In this document: positions 1-7,438 of the stretch, in pieces | Layout of the letters: every line of letters starts with the position of its first letter | How positions within the stretch are numbered: position 1 is the first letter of the stretch | Assembly (NCBI GenBank): GCA_002455275.1 | Contig: DKKO01000003.1 | Span: 98,850 to 138,475, forward strand | Source: Candidatus Saccharibacteria bacterium UBA6664 | GTDB lineage: Bacteria; Patescibacteriota; Saccharimonadia; Saccharimonadales; Saccharimonadaceae | Length of the DNA: 39,626 nucleotides | Direction of reading: 5' to 3' | Translations under genes and position numbers: made by a program | Notes under the pieces: model-generated | The model's database searches: none | What the model saw: the letters and a program-made list of their open reading frames with translations, nothing else | What the model was told of the DNA's origin: nothing

Positions 1-34
1 CGATAAGATAAATTATACTATAATTAAGTAGATA

Positions 35-550
35 TTACAAGGCTGCTTCAACCGCTGCCCAAGTTGCTTCTTGGTTGTCGGTAGGAACAATAATCGTGAC
101 TTGGTCGCCCACGTTGATGCGGAAGTACGTTACGCTGGCAAGCAATATGCGGTATTCGTGACCGTTTGCCTCTACGTAGTAGGCACCATCGTGTTGAGTA
201 AGCGTACCAATTACTTGAGTTCGCTCTACTGGGCCGATTTGCTTGTAAATAAAGCTTCCGTCGTCGGCGATGGTAAGCTTTAAAATGTCGCCTTCAACTA
301 GCTTTGATTTTGAAGCGTAGTTTGCTGGCACCGGATATTCTTTACCGTCTGGGCCGGCCATTTTTTGACCATCGAAGACACCTTCGACGATTTTACCGCT
401 CACTTCTTCGCGGCTAGTTGATGGGGTTACGACGTGTCCATCGTCACCTAAGATGCTCATTAGTAGCTCTTTGGCGGCGGCAATGTTCGTCTCGGCCTCT
501 TGTATGAGCGACCGGAGGCGTTTCACCTGTTTCTCTGGTAGTTCAGACAT
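35..550 (-). CDS. Conserved-looking hypothetical protein downstream of rplJL
   Basis: The 171-residue product matches no family I can name. Residues 1-36 are charged and heptad-like, suggesting a short coiled coil. Residues 45-171 alternate beta-type and Gly/Asp turn segments (KIVEGVFDG, GDILKLTIADDG, GDQVTIIV), which suggests one or two small barrel-like domains, perhaps OB/SH3-like; that is inference. No signal peptide, membrane segment or cysteine is visible. The gene follows rplL on the same strand, but a strong hairpin terminator and its own TTGACT-17-TATATA promoter lie between them, so it is a separate unit. The ATG at 548-550 has a GAG 5 nt upstream and an AAGGAAA further up. Confidence 0.75.
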   Translation of the reverse strand: MSELPEKQVKRLRSLIQEAETNIAAAKELLMSILGDDGHVVTPSTSREEVSGKIVEGVFDGQKMAGPDGKEYPVPANYASKSKLVEGDILKLTIADDGSFIYKQIGPVERTQVIGTLTQHDGAYYVEANGHEYRILLASVTYFRINVGDQVTIIVPTDNQEATWAAVEAAL

Positions 551-597
551 AATTCTCGCAGTTTCCTTGTCTGTTTTTAGGTTGTAGTATCACCTCA

Positions 598-626
598 TAT
601 ATACCAATTCGCGGGGCGATAGTCAA
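598..626 (-). promoter_or_regulatory. Sigma-70-type promoter for the 171-aa gene
   Basis: Read on minus: TTGACT (621-626), a 17-nt spacer, then TATATA (598-603) preceded by TGG, an extended -10. Predicted transcription start is near 591, giving a leader of about 40 nt. It is among the best promoter matches in the window. Confidence 0.75.
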
Positions 627-674
627 GCATATTTTTATCCACAAACTTTTATGAGGTCACAAAAAAATCGTTGT

Positions 675-714
675 AAAATAAAACACTGCCTTTAAAATAA
701 GGCAGTGTTTTTGT
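675..714. terminator. Intrinsic terminator after rplL
   Basis: A perfect 10-bp stem, AAACACTGCC (681-690) with GGCAGTGTTT (701-710), encloses a 10-nt A/T loop. A T-run follows in the minus direction (675-680) and a shorter one in the plus direction. It ends the rplJ-rplL transcript. Confidence 0.85.
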
Positions 715-740
715 AAACAAATGTGGTCGGTAAATGAGCC

Positions 741-1124
741 TTAGGCTAGTTCTATAGTAGCGCCAGCTTCTTCTAGAGCTTTCTTGGCTGCTTCTGCTTC
801 TTCTTTGTTTGCCTTTTCTTTCACTGGTGCTGGTGCGCCATCTACGATAGCTTTTGCTTCACCAAGACCTAGGCCAGTGATTTCTTTCACAGCTTTGATA
901 ACTGCAACTTTTTGAGCACCTGCGTCCTTAAGGGTAACGGTAAACTCAGTTTTTTCGTCGGCAGCAGCTGCGCCAGCGTCGCCAGCAGCAGCTGGACCAG
1001 CTACAGCTACGGCAGCAGCTGCAGGCTCAATGCCGTATTCATCTTTTAGTACGTTCTTTAGTTCGTTAACTTCTAGTACAGTCAGACCAGTAAGTTCTTT
1101 TGCCAATTTAGCTACATCAGCCAT
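741..1124 (-). CDS. rplL: 50S ribosomal protein L7/L12
   Basis: The 127-aa product is the stalk protein that recruits translation factors to the large subunit. It has the N-terminal dimerisation domain (residues 1-33), an unusually Ala/Gly-rich hinge (about 35-55) and the C-terminal domain with the family pattern around EKTEFTVTL, KVAVIKAVKEITGLGLGEAK and KALEEAGATIELA. The length is normal. The start is set by an AAGGAG SD site 7 nt before the ATG. The gene lies 24 nt behind rplJ, in the same order as in most bacteria. Confidence 0.97.
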   Translation of the reverse strand: MADVAKLAKELTGLTVLEVNELKNVLKDEYGIEPAAAAVAVAGPAAAGDAGAAAADEKTEFTVTLKDAGAQKVAVIKAVKEITGLGLGEAKAIVDGAPAPVKEKANKEEAEAAKKALEEAGATIELA

Positions 1125-1148
1125 AGTTGACTCCTTATATTCTTAAAA

Positions 1149-1670
1149 TTAGTTTGCTTTGGCTTCTACGCCGTCGAGCAGCGCGTGAAGATTGCCAGAA
1201 AGTGCGTTTGTAACATCGTGCACTGGTGAAAGTAGTTGCGCCACAACTTCTGCAATGAGTTGATCTTTGCTTGGAAGGCTTGCAAGTGCTTTAACCTCAG
1301 CTTCAGCAAGCGCGGCACCTTCTGCAGAAAAACCACCAGCGAGTTTTAGATCGCTGTGAGTTTTTGCGAATGTGTCGAGCACCTTGCTCGCCATTACTTC
1401 ATCGTTTGAAGAAAACGCGTAAAGCAATTGACCTTCAAGGGCTGAAGTATCGGTGTCTTTGTAGGCAGAACTGTCGCCCATGGCAACTCGTACAAGGCGG
1501 TTTTTGACCACGATAATTTGTACGTCTGCCGCGCGTGCTGCTGCTCGCAATTCTTGCAGGTCGGCAACGCTAAGGCCAGCATACTGTGCAAATGCTACAG
1601 ATTTTGCGTCCTTAAAGGCATCTTTCATTTTGGCAACCAAAGCTTGTTTCTTATCACGAGTAATCGCCAT
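1149..1670 (-). CDS. rplJ: 50S ribosomal protein L10
   Basis: L10 anchors L7/L12 dimers to the 23S rRNA GTPase centre and usually represses its own operon. I choose the ATG at 1668-1670 (MAITRDKKQALV), giving 173 aa, the usual length. It has an AAAGGAAC SD site just upstream. An in-frame start at 1733 would add 21 atypical residues and would sit inside the attenuator hairpin. Conserved features include the N-terminal KMKDAFKDAKSVAFAQYAGL region, VKNRLVRVAM, and the C-terminal helix (SPVHDVTNALSGNL) that binds L12. An L10-type leader and a terminator-like hairpin precede it. Confidence 0.95.
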   Translation of the reverse strand: MAITRDKKQALVAKMKDAFKDAKSVAFAQYAGLSVADLQELRAAARAADVQIIVVKNRLVRVAMGDSSAYKDTDTSALEGQLLYAFSSNDEVMASKVLDTFAKTHSDLKLAGGFSAEGAALAEAEVKALASLPSKDQLIAEVVAQLLSPVHDVTNALSGNLHALLDGVEAKAN

Positions 1671-1730
1671 AAGTGTTCCTTTCTTTAGGTTGTTTTCGAC
1701 CACATTGTTAATGTACTGACCTATGTAAAA

Positions 1731-1758
1731 CAAAAAAGTCTTACATATGCCAAGACTT
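1731..1758 (-). terminator. Attenuator hairpin in the rplJ leader
   Basis: On minus, AAGTCTT (1752-1758) pairs with AAGACTT (1736-1742) over a 9-nt loop, followed by six T residues (1732-1737 region). It lies between the L10-type leader and rplJ, as expected for premature termination control. Confidence 0.75.
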
Positions 1759-1781
1759 TACAACTAGAAATGAATTATATT

Positions 1782-1838
1782 CACCTCGGTAGCGGATTAA
1801 GTGCTGTCGCACGGCTACTGTCTTTGGTAATGTCTGAC
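1782..1838 (-). ncRNA. L10-type ribosomal protein leader
   Basis: The minus-strand RNA reads CCAAAGACAGTAGC, a GC-rich hairpin, then CACTTAATCCGCTACCGAGG. This CAAAGACAGTAG / TTAATCC / CTACCGAGG arrangement is the signature of the L10 leader family (Rfam RF00557, from memory), whose hairpins imitate the 23S site bound by L10(L12). The element begins at the predicted transcription start and ends just before the terminator hairpin. The expected function is feedback of L10-L12 on rplJ-rplL. Confidence 0.82.
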
Positions 1839-1841
1839 ATT

Positions 1842-1870
1842 AATATAGCATATTTTATATGGATGTACAA
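1842..1870 (-). promoter_or_regulatory. rplJ-rplL promoter
   Basis: Minus strand: TTGTAC (1865-1870), 17-nt spacer, TATATT (1842-1847) with an upstream TGC (extended -10). Predicted start is near 1835, exactly at the 5' end of the L10-type leader. It is divergent from the promoter of the 1916 gene. Confidence 0.78.
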
Positions 1871-1877
1871 TAAATAA

Positions 1878-1906
1878 TTTACAAAACTATAAAAAAGTGC
1901 TATAAT
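1878..1906 (+). promoter_or_regulatory. Promoter giving a leaderless mRNA (1916 gene)
   Basis: TTTACA (1878-1883), 17-nt spacer, TGC-TATAAT (1901-1906). Only 9 nt separate the -10 from the ATG at 1916, so the predicted start lies within about 3 nt of the start codon. Confidence 0.78.
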
Positions 1907-1915
1907 ATAATAATA

Positions 1916-2725
1916 ATGTCCGATACCGTAAGATTGTCACTTGAAAAAGTATTCGCCAGAATGCCTTTTGATGAAGATCGGCTCGAACGGCCCGGCCTTC
2001 AAAAAGACCTCGAATTGTTAGACGCTGCTTTTAGCTTTTTTGATTTTTTGCCCGAAGATGACGATATTCGGTGGCCTCTCATTGCAACCTACGCTGCCGT
2101 GATGCATGTTACACGCTTTTCTCGACTAAACTTTGAAAATGCCTACAGAGCCAAATACCTATCCGCTGAAGCTAGCTACCGGTCGGGTTATAAAACCACA
2201 ATGAGTGATGAGAATAATCTTCAGTTGGCGAGGGCTTTAAGCAACTTAGCATCTAAGTCCGACGTGCGAGATGGCTTCAATAATTTGATGGCTGCAGAAG
2301 GTGACCTAGATGATGATATTGAGCTGCGTCTTGCACTCACCGATAGGCTAAGCGTTGATCCAACTAAGGCGATGCGCGCGGTGACGCCATGTCCTGAAGC
2401 TTTGTATCAGTTGAGGCTATTTCAGGATGGCGAGTACATTGCACGCACGGGATTTAACATACATCGCGAAGCTGGTGCACGAGTGCTTTCGATTGTAAAT
2501 CTGCAGGGTGTGCCTGGCGCGTCAGCTAAATACGAGGCATTCAGAGAGCGTTTCGGAAAACCTGCGTTTAATTATCTGGTAGATAGAGCGCTCAATTTAT
2601 TTGATGACGACACTATTCGAAGAGGGATTGTTAACCCTAAAGGAAACACCAAACTTTATTGGGCAGCTTTTGAGGCTGAAGGAGTTCCCCATTTTCATGC
2701 AACATACAAAGAGGCTATAGACTAG
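1916..2725 (+). CDS. Hypothetical protein, 269 aa
   Basis: No family is recognised. The protein is soluble, acidic in its N-terminal half (FLPEDDDIR, EGDLDDDIELRL) and lacks a signal peptide or membrane segment. The C-terminal third (RVLSIVNLQGVPGASAKYEAF, NYLVDRALNLF, LYWAAFEAEGVPHFHATY) looks like the core of a folded domain. It bears a faint resemblance to the reading pattern of VirK/YbjX (DUF535) proteins, which I regard as too weak to use. No SD precedes the ATG; the promoter -10 is 9 nt upstream, so translation is probably leaderless. A second unknown gene follows after 45 nt with its own -10. Confidence 0.72.
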   Translation: MSDTVRLSLEKVFARMPFDEDRLERPGLQKDLELLDAAFSFFDFLPEDDDIRWPLIATYAAVMHVTRFSRLNFENAYRAKYLSAEASYRSGYKTTMSDENNLQLARALSNLASKSDVRDGFNNLMAAEGDLDDDIELRLALTDRLSVDPTKAMRAVTPCPEALYQLRLFQDGEYIARTGFNIHREAGARVLSIVNLQGVPGASAKYEAFRERFGKPAFNYLVDRALNLFDDDTIRRGIVNPKGNTKLYWAAFEAEGVPHFHATYKEAID

Positions 2726-2770
2726 CAAAGGCTGTCATTTATTACAGCTTTATGCTATAAAGGCTAGAAT

Positions 2771-3628
2771 ATGTCAATCAATAATCAACGGATAGAGCCA
2801 CAAGATTTTGCTACAGTTTTTACGTTTTGGCCAGATACTGAAGAACATGAATCTGTTAAAGCAGAGTACGTTGAACGAGTTGCGAAGGCTGTCGCAGAGT
2901 TGCCTCGTCTAGCTGCCTTGCTTGAGATGCTACAAGAGGTTGCGGTTATTAGTGTAGACAAGCGCGTGGAGAAAGCCACTGCAATAGCACAAGAAAAGGC
3001 ATATAACATACCCGACCGGGATGTAGCCATGAGCTCGGCGCTCATACGACTCTTCCAGTTGCACGACGACCAAGACGCTGCTAGGCGTGCCGTATATTTC
3101 AAGGGTGCTGAACAGCTACCGAGTGCAGAGATTGCCGCTCGTGTACGTGTTGGTGAGCGTAAGTTAATTAATGATGAGTTGGTTCGAGTTTGTCTCGAGC
3201 AATTGTCTACGGCCTCAACAGGTATGCGAAATAGTGACTCATTTCGGCATGACACAGGAATAAAAGTTGTGCGAACATTCGGCACTAGCCAACACCCAAC
3301 GCACGCAGTACTAACCACTAATACAAGATATCGAACGCAATTCCATGGTAGCGAAAAGCATTCACCGCTGATTAGGGTGCATAGTCGTCAAGCCGGGTTG
3401 CTTAGAATAGACCGTGATGAGCTGACCCCGGAGGAACACACTGCTATTCGCCTGCTCGCAAACATTCGCGAGAATGTACCGTATGGGGATGCAGATTATG
3501 AACCTTTTCGTCAGAGAGTGATGGATATAGTTGCTCGTGATGCAGAGCGCAGTGACACCGAAGAGCCCATGATTTATCCAGTTACTGAGTCGGTCTTTTT
3601 CAGTCGGCGTCAAAGAAGCAATTTCTAA
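2771..3628 (+). CDS. Hypothetical protein, 285 aa
   Basis: No family is recognised. The protein is soluble; residues 20-150 are mostly helical and charged, and residues 150-285 are more mixed with basic stretches (RNSDSFRHDTGIKVVRTFG, IRVHSRQAGLLRIDRDEL). No signal peptide or membrane helix is seen. A TGC-TATAAA -10 at 2756-2761 lies 9 nt before the ATG with no SD, so it is predicted leaderless; the -35 is poor. The last 29 nt overlap the 3' end of convergent tmk, so the C terminus (FFSRRQRSNF) is encoded opposite tmk codons. With the 1916 gene it forms a same-strand pair of unknowns. Confidence 0.68.
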   Translation: MSINNQRIEPQDFATVFTFWPDTEEHESVKAEYVERVAKAVAELPRLAALLEMLQEVAVISVDKRVEKATAIAQEKAYNIPDRDVAMSSALIRLFQLHDDQDAARRAVYFKGAEQLPSAEIAARVRVGERKLINDELVRVCLEQLSTASTGMRNSDSFRHDTGIKVVRTFGTSQHPTHAVLTTNTRYRTQFHGSEKHSPLIRVHSRQAGLLRIDRDELTPEEHTAIRLLANIRENVPYGDADYEPFRQRVMDIVARDAERSDTEEPMIYPVTESVFFSRRQRSNF

Positions 3629-4277
3629 TGTCTTGTTGAATATCTTCAATTGAGCGCATGGCACCGCTGTCGTCGACGCATTGAATAGCTACAAATTCGT
3701 TTGGGTATAATGTACAGATCTCTTCAAAGTTTGCTTTGGCCTTTTGAAGATGTTCTGCATCTGCTTCGTGGATGTCACGCTTTTTATCGGTGTAGCTACG
3801 GGCGTCTTTTTTATCAACATTTGCCTGCATGTGCTCTGCTGGCATGATGAGAACAATACTTTTGGTAGGCACAGGAATACCGAGTACGCCATATTCGGTT
3901 TGCTTGGTTCGTTCGTAAAATGCTTTTCGTTCGGCTTCATCGCTAATCTTAGCACCTTGGTGTGCCAGGTTGCTTGCCATGTATCTATCGGCAATAACTA
4001 CACCCTTTTCGCCATCTAGATGGGATTGAATATCTGCGCTGGCTGCATAGCGATCAATTGCGTATGGCAACACGCCTAGGTCTGCCGGCACATCATTGGT
4101 TTGGCCATAGGCGCCGTTCAGGTACTTTTCTACATAATACGCCGAATCTTCCCCATAGCGAGGAAAGCTAATTTTGTAAGCATCGTAGCCGTTTTCTTCA
4201 AGATATTGACGCAGCAATTCTGCGTGGGTTGCCTTGCCGGAGCCATCGCCTCCTTCAATTGCAACAAAGATGCCCAC
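3600..4277 (-). CDS. tmk: Thymidylate kinase
   Basis: It phosphorylates dTMP to dTDP with ATP. Visible motifs are the P-loop GGDGSGKAT (residues 9-17), SFPRYG for substrate binding and ADRYMASN (DRY-type motif); the C-terminal half carries a lid-like KKDARSYTDKKRDIHE stretch. The length of 225 aa is near normal (about 205-215). The start is GTG at 4275-4277, sharing one base with the dcd TAG stop, so translation is probably coupled to dcd. Together with dcd, folA and thyA it completes the route to dTTP. Its 3' end overlaps the convergent 285-aa gene. Confidence 0.93.
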   Translation of the reverse strand: MGIFVAIEGGDGSGKATHAELLRQYLEENGYDAYKISFPRYGEDSAYYVEKYLNGAYGQTNDVPADLGVLPYAIDRYAASADIQSHLDGEKGVVIADRYMASNLAHQGAKISDEAERKAFYERTKQTEYGVLGIPVPTKSIVLIMPAEHMQANVDKKDARSYTDKKRDIHEADAEHLQKAKANFEEICTLYPNEFVAIQCVDDSGAMRSIEDIQQDIRNCFFDAD

Positions 4278-4999
4278 TACTTCATTCCTTCGCTAAGACC
4301 AGGAATGACTGGGGCTGGCACACGTTGGTCTTTGAATGCGCGAGGTAGCATCATTTCTGGCTTCCAGGTGGCGATAAGCTCGTCGAGGTTGTCGGTGTGC
4401 TGGTACTTGCCACTCATACCGCCACGGCCTTCGGCGTAGCCCCCTTCAACAGGGCCAGTATGGTGAAAAATCAACTGCCCAACACGCTCGCCGACGGGTA
4501 GTACCACGCTTTCGTGCATGTTTAGGTTGTAGATTTCTAGGGTAATACGGTTTATGTAGCCTGGGTCTACCCAGCCTGCGTCAAAACATACAGCTACTCC
4601 ATTGCGACCCCAGCTAGAGCGGCTCTTCACTTCACAGGCACCGCCTTTGGCGCGAATACCTACAAATTCGTGGGTATGACCTAAGATACGCTCGCCAGGA
4701 GCAAGCACGATAATTGGGTGATCTTCTGGGATGTTGGCAAACAGCGGCTTATCGTTCTTCTCGCACCATTCTTTGTGCGGAATAGCCTCAAGAGGGCCTT
4801 TGAAATAGCGTGCCACGTCCTTTTCATCGAACGGATTATACACGCCCGTTGCTTCTGGCTGGAACTCTTGCTTGTAAAAGAAGTGGCCAAGTGTGAAATC
4901 GAGGCTAGCTTCTGAAATATGCGCATCATTAAATGGCACGCAGACGATAGTGCCATCATCAATGGCCGTCCGGATTTCGGTGTTACTGTATACTCCCAT
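4277..4999 (-). CDS. dcd: dCTP deaminase-like protein
   Basis: The Dcd/dUTPase-fold enzyme deaminates dCTP to dUTP (or dUMP in bifunctional forms), feeding thymidylate synthesis. Recognisable parts are EASLDFTLG, the KSRSSWGRNGV block and FDAGWVDPGYINRITLEIYN, where the Glu of ITLE is the expected catalytic residue, then GERVGQLIFH. At 240 aa it is longer than the typical 180-195, with an insertion around residues 45-85 and a C-terminal tail after KYQHTDN. It has no SD; a TACAAT -10 (5011-5016) lies 11 nt before the ATG, so its leader is very short. Whether it is mono- or bifunctional cannot be told. Confidence 0.88.
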   Translation of the reverse strand: MGVYSNTEIRTAIDDGTIVCVPFNDAHISEASLDFTLGHFFYKQEFQPEATGVYNPFDEKDVARYFKGPLEAIPHKEWCEKNDKPLFANIPEDHPIIVLAPGERILGHTHEFVGIRAKGGACEVKSRSSWGRNGVAVCFDAGWVDPGYINRITLEIYNLNMHESVVLPVGERVGQLIFHHTGPVEGGYAEGRGGMSGKYQHTDNLDELIATWKPEMMLPRAFKDQRVPAPVIPGLSEGMK

Positions 5000-5008
5000 A
5001 AACTTTTT

Positions 5009-5395
5009 CTATTGTATCACAGCGCCTTTTGTCTGTATCAGATGGGTATGCTGGTGGGATACGCTCTTGATAACATTACTTGGCGCACGGGCGTAGACGG
5101 AGTAACCTTGGTCTTCGTAGACGCCAAGAGTATGAATAAGCTCGCTACTTTCACTAACTGTTAGTTCTTGCAGGGAAATAACGTGACGTTTTGGCACGAC
5201 CATAAGATGTGACGCTACCGCTTGACTATCCCATACTGCGTAAGGAAACATATTTTGCACCAAGTAGAATTCTGCAAGCTCCTTCACAATCTGCTGGGGA
5301 TTGTCGTTTGGCATCTCACAAAACGTACAGGTAGTCTCGTACTTTTTCTTAAATTCATCGTATTCTGCTTGGGTAGCATCGTTTCTCAGCTGCAT
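5009..5395 (-). CDS. HIT-family hydrolase/nucleotidyl-binding protein
   Basis: HIT proteins act on phosphoanhydride or phosphoramidate bonds of nucleotides such as Ap4A or AMP-lysine. The active-site motif is SHQHTHLIQ near the C terminus (the HxHxH core), and MVVPKRHV is the typical preceding strand. CTFC near residue 25 resembles the zinc CxxC seen in some HIT proteins. I choose the ATG at 5393-5395 (MQLRNDAT, 128 aa) because a TGC-TACACT -10 (5404-5409) lies 8 nt upstream; the in-frame ATG at 5413 would precede the predicted transcript. Its promoter faces and overlaps that of folA. Confidence 0.85.
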   Translation of the reverse strand: MQLRNDATQAEYDEFKKKYETTCTFCEMPNDNPQQIVKELAEFYLVQNMFPYAVWDSQAVASHLMVVPKRHVISLQELTVSESSELIHTLGVYEDQGYSVYARAPSNVIKSVSHQHTHLIQTKGAVIQ

Positions 5396-5421
5396 ATATC
5401 GGTAGTGTAGCATGCTAGAAT
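5393..5421 (+). promoter_or_regulatory. Divergent folA / HIT promoter region
   Basis: On plus, TGC-TAGAAT (5416-5421) lies 6 nt before the folA ATG; the hexamer 17 nt upstream (GCATAT) is a poor -35. On minus, TGC-TACACT (5404-5409) serves the HIT gene, with TTCATA (5427-5432) 17 nt upstream, inside the folA start. The two polymerase sites physically overlap. Confidence 0.55.
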
Positions 5422-5427
5422 GAGGGT

Positions 5428-5913
5428 ATGAAAGCGATTGTGGTAGCTATGGATAAAAACAACGGTATTGGAGCCGATAATGATTTGCTTTGGCAACGTG
5501 ATCTGCCGGCAGATCTGGCTCACTTTAAAGAGCTTACCACCGGAAAGACTATAGTAATGGGCCGCAAGACGTTCGAAAGTATTGGCAGAGCGCTACCTAA
5601 TCGTGAAAATATCGTGGTGTCTCGCCAGCCATTACGTTATGAAAACGTGATACATGCCGCTAGCATTGATGAAGCTTACGATCTGGCATCGAATGACGTT
5701 TGTGTGATTGGCGGTGGCCAAATATATACACAGGCATTAGAAGACATGGATATTTTGTATGTAACTGAGGTAGATGCTGAGTTTGCGCAAGCTAGCGTGT
5801 TTTTCCCGGAAATCAACGAGCAACAGTGGCGCGAAACATCTCGTGAGCACCACGATGCGGATGAACGAAATAAGTATTCGTTTGATTTTGTCGTGTACGA
5901 GAGGGTCCACTAA
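5428..5913 (+). CDS. folA: Dihydrofolate reductase
   Basis: It reduces dihydrofolate to tetrahydrofolate with NADPH, regenerating the cofactor consumed by ThyA. The 161-aa product has IVVAMDKNNGIG, then LPADLAHFKELT with the catalytic Asp at about residue 29, VMGRKTFESIGRALPNRENIVVSR for NADPH binding, and CVIGGGQIYTQAL near the C terminus. The length is standard. It has no properly spaced SD: GAGGGT ends directly at the ATG, and the -10 ends 6 nt before it, so a leaderless message is likely. It is divergent from the HIT gene and 1 kb from thyA. Confidence 0.95.
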   Translation: MKAIVVAMDKNNGIGADNDLLWQRDLPADLAHFKELTTGKTIVMGRKTFESIGRALPNRENIVVSRQPLRYENVIHAASIDEAYDLASNDVCVIGGGQIYTQALEDMDILYVTEVDAEFAQASVFFPEINEQQWRETSREHHDADERNKYSFDFVVYERVH

Positions 5914-5923
5914 ATACTTACGC

Positions 5924-5952
5924 TTGCTACGCTCGGCTTTGATTGTTTAAAT
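5924..5952 (+). promoter_or_regulatory. Promoter giving a leaderless mRNA (5961 gene)
   Basis: TTGCTA (5924-5929), 17-nt spacer, TTAAAT (5947-5952), 8 nt before the ATG at 5961. No SD is present. Confidence 0.6.
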
Positions 5953-5960
5953 AGACCACA

Positions 5961-6395
5961 ATGACCGAGCGCCTACAGACCACTCAAACAGAAACAATAG
6001 CCTTGCCCGAAGAGATTGATGTGGCCTGGATTGCCGACTTTAACGATAGATTCGCTGTAACACCAGAACAACCTCGCTTCGGTGTTAGTTTTGATACAGC
6101 AAGTTGGCTTGAGGCTCACGATGACACACATCCTCCTCGCATGCACAAAAAGGTAGAGCCCGCGCATAGCTCCGCTATTCGTATCGAAGGAACGGTTCAT
6201 TCGTTAGTCTCACCGATGCTTCACCCGCACCAATACCCCGACGCTCTGGGTCAAGGCATCCCCTGCCTGTTACTATTTGCCGCACACACTGATGACGGCG
6301 AAGAATTGCATGAGCTACGCGAAGGCGGCTATATTCTGGTAAGACTTAGTGAAACTTTACGTGAGCTTCAGCTTACTGAGCTACCGAGGATTTAA
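5961..6395 (+). CDS. Hypothetical protein, 144 aa
   Basis: I do not recognise the family. The protein is soluble and His/Pro-containing (HDDTHPPRMHKKVEPAHSS, MLHPHQYPDALGQG), with a hydrophobic core strand (IPCLLLFAAHTDDGEEL) and a C-terminal GGYILVRLSETL. There is no signal peptide or membrane helix. The gene lies between folA and thyA and its stop overlaps the thyA stop region by 4 nt on the opposite strand. The context does not prove a folate role. It is predicted to be translated from a leaderless message. Confidence 0.65.
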   Translation: MTERLQTTQTETIALPEEIDVAWIADFNDRFAVTPEQPRFGVSFDTASWLEAHDDTHPPRMHKKVEPAHSSAIRIEGTVHSLVSPMLHPHQYPDALGQGIPCLLLFAAHTDDGEELHELREGGYILVRLSETLRELQLTELPRI

Positions 6396-7312
6396 ACAGC
6401 GATTGGTGCTTTAATGGCCGGATGTGGGTCGTAGCCTTCGAGCTTGATATCATCGAACGTGAAATCGTCGATGTTTTTGACTTCTGGGTTTAGCCACAAC
6501 GTTGGCAGAGCCTTAGGTTCGCGTGAAAGCTGCTCGTTGACTTGCTCGAGATGGTTTACGTAAAGATGTGTATCGGCCAATGTATGTACGAATTCGCCTT
6601 GCTTCAAGCCCGTAACCTGCGCAACCATAGCAAGAAGAAGCGAATAGCTGGCGATGTTGAATGGCACGCCAAGAAACGTGTCGGCGCTGCGTTGATATAG
6701 ATGCAAACTTAGCTTGCCATCGGCTACGTAGAACTGGAATAAGCTGTGGCATGGTGGCAGGCCACCAATTTGTACAATCTCATCAATTTCAGCTGCATTC
6801 CATGCACTTACAATAATTCGTCGACTATCAGGCGTTGTTTTAATCATATCTATCGCTTTAGCGATTTGGTCTACGTAGCCACCCTTGCCATCTGGCCATT
6901 TGCGCCACTGTACGCCATATACTGGCCCAAGGTCGCCCCACTTCTGGGCAAATTCGTGGTCGGTTGCGACATTTTCGATAAATTCTTTCATTTGGGCCTT
7001 CCATTCGTCCGAGTTTACCTCCGGAATTGGTAGGTTGTTCTTCTCGAGGTAAGCCTTGAATGGCCACTCGTCCCAAATGTGTACTTTGTTTTGCGCCAGG
7101 TATTCTATATTGCCGGTACCTTGTAAAAACCATAGCAGTTCGTGCACGACTGAGTTAAAATACAGCTTTTTCGTGGTAACGGCCGGAAAGCCCTCTGCAA
7201 GGTCGTAGCGAACTTGGCGGCCGAATACACTAATTGTACCCGTGCCAGTACGGTCACTTTTCTTTACCCCATTGGTTTTGATGTCTTGCAGCAAGTCTAA
7301 ATACTGTTTCAT
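6392..7312 (-). CDS. thyA: Thymidylate synthase
   Basis: It methylates dUMP to dTMP using methylene-tetrahydrofolate. The 306-aa sequence has DRTGTGT near the N terminus, RRIIVSAWN (about 164-172), the active site GGLPPCHSLFQFYV with the nucleophile Cys188, and the C-terminal folate-binding tail YDPHPAIKAPIAV. A gapped insertion around residues 90-125 is normal for longer ThyA proteins. The start is supported by a GAGAGG SD site and a TATAAT -10 at 7335-7340 about 22 nt upstream, so this gene has a conventional leader. Its stop overlaps that of the convergent 5961 gene. Confidence 0.97.
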   Translation of the reverse strand: MKQYLDLLQDIKTNGVKKSDRTGTGTISVFGRQVRYDLAEGFPAVTTKKLYFNSVVHELLWFLQGTGNIEYLAQNKVHIWDEWPFKAYLEKNNLPIPEVNSDEWKAQMKEFIENVATDHEFAQKWGDLGPVYGVQWRKWPDGKGGYVDQIAKAIDMIKTTPDSRRIIVSAWNAAEIDEIVQIGGLPPCHSLFQFYVADGKLSLHLYQRSADTFLGVPFNIASYSLLLAMVAQVTGLKQGEFVHTLADTHLYVNHLEQVNEQLSREPKALPTLWLNPEVKNIDDFTFDDIKLEGYDPHPAIKAPIAV

Positions 7313-7409
7313 GGCTACCCTCTCGTTTTGTCTTATTATAGAGAACTAGCGTGCCATACGCTACCAGTAGTGTAGAAAATACACCAAATAACCATAAAAA
7401 GTATTGCAT
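7254..7409 (-). CDS. Possible 51-aa membrane peptide overlapping thyA
   Basis: An in-frame stretch begins MQYFLWLFGVFSTLLVAYGT and encodes one credible membrane helix followed by a basic segment (NKTKRE), then runs 59 nt into thyA in another frame. No SD is visible, and the ATG overlaps a TATAAT hexamer (7408-7413), so a transcript from that promoter would miss the start. It may be chance hydrophobic A/T-rich sequence. I keep it only as a weak candidate. Confidence 0.2.
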   Translation of the reverse strand: MQYFLWLFGVFSTLLVAYGTLVLYNKTKREGSHETVFRLAARHQNQWGKEK

Positions 7410-7432
7410 TATAAAAGCATGAAGGTTATATT
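7404..7432 (+). promoter_or_regulatory. Promoter of the first structured RNA
   Basis: TTGCAT (7404-7409), exactly 17 nt, TATATT (7427-7432). Predicted start is about 7439. No protein start is served by this promoter; downstream lie two hairpins and a terminator. Confidence 0.65.
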
Positions 7433-7438
7433 GAGGGT

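Noticed and set aside
1671..1733. N-terminal extension of L10
   Set aside because: The added residues would be encoded within the attenuator hairpin and the SD region; the ATG at 1670 gives the normal length.
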